Shown here: one piece after another, positions 58,599 to 64,000 of the stretch | Numbering within the stretch: the stretch's first letter is position 1 | Layout: each line of letters starts with the position of its first letter | From: Orrella dioscoreae | Lineage (GTDB): Bacteria; Pseudomonadota; Gammaproteobacteria; Burkholderiales; Burkholderiaceae_B | DNA: 64,000 bases | Direction of reading: 5' to 3' | Assembly: GCF_900089455.2 (NCBI RefSeq) | Contig: NZ_LT907988.1 | Span: 1,674,001-1,738,000 of the forward strand | Program-made: the position numbers and the translations under genes | Notes under the pieces: model-generated | Databases searched by the model: none | Told to the model about the DNA's origin: nothing | Seen by the model: only the letters and a program-made list of their open reading frames with translations

Positions 58599-60401
58599 CT
58601 ACAGCACGTCGCCCGCATAATCCGCCAGGCGCGAGCGCTCGCCGCGTTGCAGGGTGATGTGGCCCGAGTGCGGCCAGCCCTTGAAACGGTCCACCACGAA
58701 GGTGAGGCCCGAGCTGCCTTCCGTGAGGTAGGGCGTGTCGATCTGGGCGATGTTCCCCAGGCAGACCACCTTGGTGCCGGGACCGGCACGGGTGATCAGC
58801 GTCTTCATCTGCTTGGGCGTCAGGTTCTGCGCCTCGTCGATGATGAGGAATTTGTTCAGGAAGGTGCGGCCGCGCATGAAGTTCAGCGACTTGACCTTGA
58901 TGCGCGAGCGGATCAGGTCCATGGTGGCGGCGCGCCCCCAGTCGTTGTTGTGCGAATTGCCGCTGCCGTCCTCGCCCATGTTCAGCACGTCGAGGTTGTC
59001 TTCCAGCGCGCCCATCCAGGGCAGCATCTTTTCTTCCTCGGTGCCGGGCAGGAAGCCGATGTCCTCGCCGACCGGGACCGTGACGCGCGTCATGATGATC
59101 TCGGTATAGCGCTTGGTTTCCAGCACCTGCGTCAGGCCCGCGGCCAGCGTCAGCAGCGTCTTGCCGGTGCCGGCCTGGCCCAGCAGCGAGACGAAGTCGC
59201 AGTCAGGGTTCATCAGCAGGTTCAGCGCGAAGTTCTGCTCGCGGTTGCGGGCGGTGATGCCCCAGACGTTGTTCTTGCCATGCGTGTAGTCGCGCAGGGT
59301 GGCCAGCACGGCGCTCTTGCCGCTGACCTCCTTGACGTGCGCGTACAAGGGCATCTGGCCTTCGAAGTACACGAACTGGTTCACGACGAACTGCGAGCAC
59401 AGCGGGCCGGTGATGCGGTAGTAGGTCGTGCCGCTTTGCTGCCACGACTCGACGCCCTTGCCGTGCTTGTTCCAGAAGTTCTCGGGCAGTTGCAGCACGC
59501 CCGTGTAGAGCAGGTCCGAGTCCTCCAGGACGTGGTCGTTGAAGTAGTCCTCGGCGGCCAGGCCCAGTGCGCGCGCCTTCAGGCGCATGTTGATGTCCTT
59601 GGACACCAGCACCACGTCGCGCTGCTTTTCCTGTTCCTGCAACGCGCGCACCACGCCCAGGATCTGGTTGTCGGCGCGGCCCATCGGCAGGTCGTCGGGC
59701 AGGTCGCCGTGCATCGCGCGCGTCTGGAACAGCAGGTGCCCGCCGGCATCCTTGTTGCCCAGCAGGTTCAGCGCGAGGCCTTCCTCGAAGTCGACCGAGG
59801 GCGAGGCGCCCATGAGGGCATCCAGCGAACGGCTGACCTGGCGCGCGTTGCGCGCCACTTCCGACATGCCCTTCTTGTGATGATCCAGCTCTTCGAGCGT
59901 CATCATCGGCAGGTAGACGTCGTGTTCCTCGAAGCGGAAGAGCGAGGTCGGGTCGTGCATCAGCACGTTGGTGTCCAGCACGAAGAGCTTGCGCGCGCCC
60001 TTGTCGGGGCCACGTCCGCGGCTGCGCGGCTTGGCGGCCTCTTCCCTGGCGTGCACGGGAGGCTTGTCCTGCTTCGCAGCCGGTTTCTCCGCCGCCTTTG
60101 CCGTCTTGGCGGGAGTGGCCGCGCCGCGCCGCGCTTTCTGCTCGGGCGCCACCAGGCCGTCAAGCTGCGGCTGCAGCGAAGGCGGGGTGGATTGCGGTGC
60201 GGCGGGTTTCACCGGCGCCTGGGGCGGCGTGGCGGCGACCGGGGCGGCGGGCGTGAGCAGCGCCGCCTGGCGCGTGGCGGTCTTGCCCGCGGCCTTTTTG
60301 GCGGGGGCGGCGGGGGCTGGCTTGGCGTGCGAGACGCTGGGAGGTTCCGAAGGCGAGGCGATGAGGGTTGCGGGACGGGTGGGCAACTTAGGAAGCGGCA
60401 T
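58599..60401 (-). CDS. PhoH-family ATPase with PIN domain
   Basis: The 600-residue protein joins a PIN nuclease domain (LFVLDTNVLMHDPTSLF) to a PhoH ATPase with GQAGTGKTLL and FLIIDEAQNLT. PhoH2-type proteins act as ATP-driven RNA helicase/nucleases. Residues 1-140 are an Ala/Pro/Lys-rich disordered lead. ATG 60401 has GGAG about ten bases upstream and is preferred over the GTG at 60410. It lies 40 bases after bcp on the same strand. Confidence 0.92.
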   Translation of the reverse strand: MPLPKLPTRPATLIASPSEPPSVSHAKPAPAAPAKKAAGKTATRQAALLTPAAPVAATPPQAPVKPAAPQSTPPSLQPQLDGLVAPEQKARRGAATPAKTAKAAEKPAAKQDKPPVHAREEAAKPRSRGRGPDKGARKLFVLDTNVLMHDPTSLFRFEEHDVYLPMMTLEELDHHKKGMSEVARNARQVSRSLDALMGASPSVDFEEGLALNLLGNKDAGGHLLFQTRAMHGDLPDDLPMGRADNQILGVVRALQEQEKQRDVVLVSKDINMRLKARALGLAAEDYFNDHVLEDSDLLYTGVLQLPENFWNKHGKGVESWQQSGTTYYRITGPLCSQFVVNQFVYFEGQMPLYAHVKEVSGKSAVLATLRDYTHGKNNVWGITARNREQNFALNLLMNPDCDFVSLLGQAGTGKTLLTLAAGLTQVLETKRYTEIIMTRVTVPVGEDIGFLPGTEEEKMLPWMGALEDNLDVLNMGEDGSGNSHNNDWGRAATMDLIRSRIKVKSLNFMRGRTFLNKFLIIDEAQNLTPKQMKTLITRAGPGTKVVCLGNIAQIDTPYLTEGSSGLTFVVDRFKGWPHSGHITLQRGERSRLADYAGDVL

Positions 60402-60441
60402 GAACGTCACTCTCCAGTGGGGGCCAGCGGAACGAAAGAAA

Positions 60442-60909
60442 CTAACCGATGCTGCGCGCGGCCTGCAGGACTTCGCGCGCGTGATTGGGTACCTTGACGC
60501 CGCGCCATTCCTGCACCAGCTTGCCCTGGGCGTCGATCAGGAAGGTGCTGCGTTCGATACCTCGTACCTGTTTACCGTACATGTTCTTCTGCTTGATGAC
60601 GCCGTACAGATTGCAGACGGCTTCCTCGGTGTCCGAGATCAGCGGGAAGGTCAGGCCGTGCTTGGCGCAGAAATTCTCGTGGGATTTCAGCGTGTCCCGG
60701 GACACGCCGACGACCAGGCAGCCGGCGTCCAGGAATTCGTCGTACAGGTCGCGGAAATCCTGGCTTTCGGTGGTGCAGCCCGGCGTGTTGTCCTTGGGAT
60801 AGAAATACAGCACGACGGCGCGTCCCTGGCATTGGGACAGGCTGATGGGACCGATGGTGCTTTCCGCCTGGAAGAGGGGGGCGGGTTTTCCGATGGCTGC
60901 TTGGGTCAT
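60442..60909 (-). CDS. bcp: Thioredoxin-dependent peroxiredoxin (Bcp/PrxQ)
   Basis: The 155-residue thioredoxin-fold protein reduces peroxides. The peroxidatic cysteine is C45 in PKDNTPGCTTES. The position of the E. coli resolving cysteine (50) is Gln. Other cysteines at about 27, 63, 80 and 98 could serve, or it may work as a 1-Cys enzyme. Length and flanks match Bcp. Confidence 0.92.
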   Translation of the reverse strand: MTQAAIGKPAPLFQAESTIGPISLSQCQGRAVVLYFYPKDNTPGCTTESQDFRDLYDEFLDAGCLVVGVSRDTLKSHENFCAKHGLTFPLISDTEEAVCNLYGVIKQKNMYGKQVRGIERSTFLIDAQGKLVQEWRGVKVPNHAREVLQAARSIG

Positions 60910-60929
60910 GGTGGGTCTGTTCGGTGGTG

Positions 60930-61373
60930 TCAGGCGGGGATCAGCGCGACGCGCACGCGCCGGCCTTCCGCCATGAGGATGTTGTAGGTGCGCGCGGCGG
61001 CTTGCGTGTCCATGGTCTCGATGCCGACGCCGGCGCCCAGCAGCGGGTTCAGGACGGCGGGGGGGAGAAACACCTGGCGGGCGCCCGTGCCGATCAACAG
61101 GACTTCCGGCGCGCCGGGGGGCAGCGCGATGCGCGCGGCTTCGGGTTCATCGAGGAAGGCGAGCGGATCGACCTTGGCTTCGGGCAGGCCGGCGGCCTGG
61201 CGCAGCAAGGCAGTGGTGATCTCGGCGGGGGAGGGGACAGGCCAGGGGGCGATCTCGCCCTCCGGACCGAACGCAATGGCGTGCGAGAAGGAGACTTTGT
61301 TGACCTCGATATAACCGTCGCCGTAGGCCGTGACGGTATTCAGCGCGGAGGTCGATTCGTTATGAAGCTTCAA
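60930..61373 (-). CDS. Mth938-like domain protein (DUF498/NDUFAF3 family)
   Basis: The 147-residue protein is a compact Mth938 fold (GYIEVNKVSFSHAIAF; EVLLIGTGARQVFLPP; GIETMDTQAAARTYNILMAEGRRVRVALIP). Its function is unknown; the eukaryotic homologue NDUFAF3 assembles respiratory complex I. TTG 61373 is chosen for GGAG six bases upstream and for the family-like start (M)KLHNEST; GTG 61421 would add 16 residues. It lies 20 bases before bcp. Confidence 0.87.
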   Translation of the reverse strand: MKLHNESTSALNTVTAYGDGYIEVNKVSFSHAIAFGPEGEIAPWPVPSPAEITTALLRQAAGLPEAKVDPLAFLDEPEAARIALPPGAPEVLLIGTGARQVFLPPAVLNPLLGAGVGIETMDTQAAARTYNILMAEGRRVRVALIPA

Positions 61374-61670
61374 TAATGGCTCCGGCAGGGATGCGTCGAT
61401 GATAGCGCACTCGCGTGTCACGTGGCGGCCCTTGCGGCCCCCGCGCCACGGTCCTGTTTTTGCCCTGTTTTTTTGCCTGTCCCTGGCACCATTTTGGCCC
61501 GCGCCGATAGCAATTTGCTACAGGTAGCGCCTTGCGCTAGATTACTGGGTTTCCCGCCGCCATCCGCGCGTCACGCGCGTGGAATGTCTCGAAGCGTGCC
61601 CCGCCAGCGTGCCCTGCGCTGGTGCGTCATGCCGGTGTCTCCCAATCCGTCCAGAAGGATCCCCTCCATC
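61374..61670. other. 297-base divergent promoter region before the aminotransferase
   Basis: The region separates the Mth938 gene and the aminotransferase gene. It is less GC-rich around 61500-61550 (TAGCAATTTGCTA, a near-perfect palindrome at 61508-61520). No convincing -10/-35 pair or gene is seen. Confidence 0.5.
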
Positions 61671-62858
61671 ATGAGGAAGTTCTCCCGCATCGAGCGCCTG
61701 CCGCCGTATGTGTTCAACATCACGGGCGAGCTCAAGATGGCGGCGCGCCATCGTGGCGAGGACATCATCGACATGTCCATGGGCAATCCGGACGGCGCGA
61801 CGCCGCTGCACATCGTGGACAAGCTGGTGGAGGCGGCCACCCGTCCCGACACGCACGGCTATTCGGTGTCGAAGGGCATCCCGCGCCTGCGCCGGGCCAT
61901 CACCGACTGGTATCACCGCCGCTACGACGTCACGCTGGACCCCGATTCCGAAGCCATCGTCACGATCGGCTCGAAGGAAGGCCTGGCCCACCTGATGCTG
62001 GCCACGCTGGACCAGGGCGACACGGTGCTGGTGCCCAATCCCAGCTATCCCATCCATATCTATGGCGCGGTCATCGCCGGTGCCAACATCCGCTCGGTGC
62101 GCATGACGCCGGGCGTCGATTTCTTCGAGGAACTGGAGCGCGCGGTGCGCGAGTCCATCCCGAAGCCGAAGATGATGATCCTGGGCTTCCCCAGCAATCC
62201 CACCGCGCAGTGCGTCGAGCTGTCGTTCTTCGAGCGGGTGGTGGCGCTGGCGCGCGAACATGACATCCTGGTGGTGCATGATCTGGCCTATGCGGACATC
62301 TGCTTCGACGGCTACCAGGCGCCTTCCATCATGCAGGTGCCCGGCGCGCGCGACATCGCGGTCGAGTTCTTCACGATGAGCAAGAGCTACAACATGGCCG
62401 GCTGGCGCATCGGTTTCATGGTGGGCAACCGCGAGCTGGTGAACGCGCTGGCGCGCATCAAGAGCTATCACGACTACGGCACCTTCACGCCCATCCAGGT
62501 CGCGGCCATCACCGCACTGGACGGCCCCCAGGACTGCGTGCAGCACGTGGTCGAGATGTACCGCAATCGGCGCGACGTGCTGGCGCGCGGGCTGCACGAG
62601 GCCGGCTGGATGGTGGAGGTGCCGCGCGCCTCCATGTACATCTGGGCGCACATTCCCGAGCCCTATCGCCAGATGGGCTCGCTGGAATTTTCCAAGCGCG
62701 TGCTTGCCGAAGCCAAGGTGGCGGTGTCGCCGGGCGTGGGCTTCGGCGAATACGGCGACGAGTATGTGCGCTTCGCATTGATTGAAAATGAGCAACGTAT
62801 CCGGCAGGCGGTGCGGGGCATCAAGGACATGTTCAGGAAAGACGGGTTGTTGAAATGA
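61671..62858 (+). CDS. alaC: Class I/II aminotransferase, AlaC/YfdZ-like
   Basis: The 395-residue PLP enzyme resembles glutamate-pyruvate aminotransferase AlaC. PLP lysine is K238 in [26 protein letters not shown] and [19 protein letters not shown] are conserved. ATG 61671 gives the usual start [15 protein letters not shown]; in-frame ATG 61629 is an alternative. The ATGA overlap with hom supports a shared operon for amino-acid synthesis. Confidence 0.93.
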   Translation: MRKFSRIERLPPYVFNITGELKMAARHRGEDIIDMSMGNPDGATPLHIVDKLVEAATRPDTHGYSVSKGIPRLRRAITDWYHRRYDVTLDPDSEAIVTIGSKEGLAHLMLATLDQGDTVLVPNPSYPIHIYGAVIAGANIRSVRMTPGVDFFEELERAVRESIPKPKMMILGFPSNPTAQCVELSFFERVVALAREHDILVVHDLAYADICFDGYQAPSIMQVPGARDIAVEFFTMSKSYNMAGWRIGFMVGNRELVNALARIKSYHDYGTFTPIQVAAITALDGPQDCVQHVVEMYRNRRDVLARGLHEAGWMVEVPRASMYIWAHIPEPYRQMGSLEFSKRVLAEAKVAVSPGVGFGEYGDEYVRFALIENEQRIRQAVRGIKDMFRKDGLLK

Positions 62859-64000
62859 AACCGATCAAGGTAGGTTTGCTGGGTCTGGGCGTCGTCGGTG
62901 GCGGCACCTGGAAGGTCTTGGCGCGTAATGCCGAGGAAATCGCCCGCCGCGCGGGCCGCCGCATCGAGGTCACGCGCGTGGCCGTGCGCGACGTGGCCAA
63001 GGCACGCATGCGCGTGGGCAACGAAGTCGAGGTGGCCGCCGATCCGCACGCCATCGTGCGCGACCCGTCCATCGACATCGTGGTGGAACTCATCGGCGGC
63101 GACACGCTGGCGCGCGAGCTGGTGCTGGAAGCCATCGCCAACGGCAAGCACGTGGTCACCGCCAACAAGGCGCTGCTTGCCAAGCACGGCAACGAGATCT
63201 TCGCGGCGGCATCCGCGCAGGGCGTCATGGTGGCCTTCGAGGCGGCCGTGGCCGGCGGCATCCCCATCATCAAGGCGATCCGCGAAGGCCTGACCGCCAA
63301 CCGCATCGAATGGGTGGCCGGCATCATCAACGGCACCACCAACTTCATCCTGTCGGAAATGCGCAGCCGCGGGCTGCCCTTCGCGCAGGTGCTGGCCGAG
63401 GCGCAGCGCCTGGGCTACGCCGAAGCCGACCCCACCTTCGACATCGAAGGCGTGGACGCCGCGCACAAGCTGACGCTGCTGGCCTCGCTGGCCTTCGGCG
63501 TGCCGGTGCAGTTCGAGCGCGCCCATGTGGAAGGCATTTCCAACCTGGCCGCCGAGGACATCGCCCACGCCGCGCGCCTGGGCTATCGCATCAAGCTGCT
63601 GGGCATCACGCGCCGCCGCGCCGACGGCATCGAGTTGCGCGTGCACCCGGCGCTGGTGCCGGCCGAGCGCCTGCTGGCCAATGTCGAGGGCGCCATGAAC
63701 GCCGTGCTGGTGCGCGGCGACGCCGTGGGCCCCACGCTGTACTACGGCCAGGGCGCGGGCGAAGAGCCGACGGCATCCGCCGTGGTCGCCGACCTCGTCG
63801 ACGTGACCCGCCTGCACACCGCCGATCCGGGCAACCGGGTGCCGCACCTGGCCTTCCAGCCCGATGCCATGTCGGACACCCCCATCCTGTCCATCGAGGA
63901 CACCGAGACCAGCTATTACCTGCGCATGCGCGTGGAAGACCGTCCGGGCGTCCTGGCCGATATCGCGCGCATCCTGTCGGATGCCAGCATCTCGATCGGC
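62855..64000 (+). CDS. hom: Homoserine dehydrogenase (3' end cut off)
   Basis: The first 382 residues of an NAD(P)-dependent enzyme that makes homoserine for threonine and methionine. The dinucleotide motif [33 protein letters not shown] and [19 protein letters not shown] are present. The C-terminal ACT regulatory domain begins at [21 protein letters not shown] and is cut by the window end. Translational coupling to the aminotransferase gene is evident. Confidence 0.97.
   Translation, partial: MKPIKVGLLGLGVVGGGTWKVLARNAEEIARRAGRRIEVTRVAVRDVAKARMRVGNEVEVAADPHAIVRDPSIDIVVELIGGDTLARELVLEAIANGKHVVTANKALLAKHGNEIFAAASAQGVMVAFEAAVAGGIPIIKAIREGLTANRIEWVAGIINGTTNFILSEMRSRGLPFAQVLAEAQRLGYAEADPTFDIEGVDAAHKLTLLASLAFGVPVQFERAHVEGISNLAAEDIAHAARLGYRIKLLGITRRRADGIELRVHPALVPAERLLANVEGAMNAVLVRGDAVGPTLYYGQGAGEEPTASAVVADLVDVTRLHTADPGNRVPHLAFQPDAMSDTPILSIEDTETSYYLRMRVEDRPGVLADIARILSDASISIG

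Overview
The window is a GC-rich, densely packed stretch of a betaproteobacterial chromosome. Gene content and order (cysW-cysA-cysH-cysD-cysN with an APS-type CysH, sulfite reductase plus DUF934, rimP-nusA-infB-rbfA-truB-typA, xseB-ispA-dxs, rpsF-priB-rpsR-rplI-dnaB, and a Bug-family solute receptor beside a LysR/amidohydrolase pair) fit the Alcaligenaceae (Bordetella/Achromobacter relatives). Genus is an inference from gene content only. I see no insertion sequence, prophage, CRISPR array or conjugation gene.

Layout. 1-4.7 kb: sulfate import and activation (cysW partial, cysA, cysH, cysD, cysN). 4.8-7.0 kb: a radical SAM gene behind a perfect LexA box, a small membrane protein and rplS. 7.1-16.8 kb: housekeeping genes on both strands (CoA pyrophosphatase, rsgA, Ste24-like protease, orn, MATE exporter, membrane glycosyltransferase, rpmE2, radC, FKBP isomerase, ispH). 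16.8-18.4 kb: maiA, tRNA-Thr, tRNA-Asn, a decayed GGDEF fragment and a small DUF2513-like gene. 18.5-23 kb: sulfite reductase, DUF934, a COG0523 GTPase, then about 950 bases with no protein gene that hold a candidate structured RNA, ending in the initiator tRNA. 23-34.4 kb: scpB, rluB and the translation cluster rimP-nusA-infB-rbfA-truB, then typA. 34.4-38 kb: a LysR regulator divergent from an amidohydrolase and a Bug receptor, and a LOG-family protein. 38-47.2 kb: polA, a ZIP metal transporter, htpX, an EamA transporter, an unknown membrane protein, a Rieske oxygenase with an attenuator-like leader and an acyltransferase. 47.4-55.7 kb: xseB-ispA-dxs, folE2, the rpsF operon, a kinase-fold protein and dnaB. 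55.9-64 kb: a serine D-Ala-D-Ala peptidase with a histone-H1-like spacer, pdxA, phoH, bcp, an Mth938 protein, an alaC-like aminotransferase and hom (cut by the window end).

How the genes work together. Sulfate is imported (CysWA), activated (CysDN), reduced to sulfite (CysH) and then to sulfide by the CysI-like enzyme 14 kb away. Isoprenoid supply is covered by dxs, ispA and ispH. The two ribosomal/translation operons have clear promoters. The most original material is regulatory: a possible ncRNA at 22,040-22,339 with a duplicated hairpin arm, intrinsic-terminator structures directly before the start codons of rimP and the Rieske oxygenase, the LexA operator, and clean palindromes at the LysR and D-Ala-D-Ala peptidase promoters.
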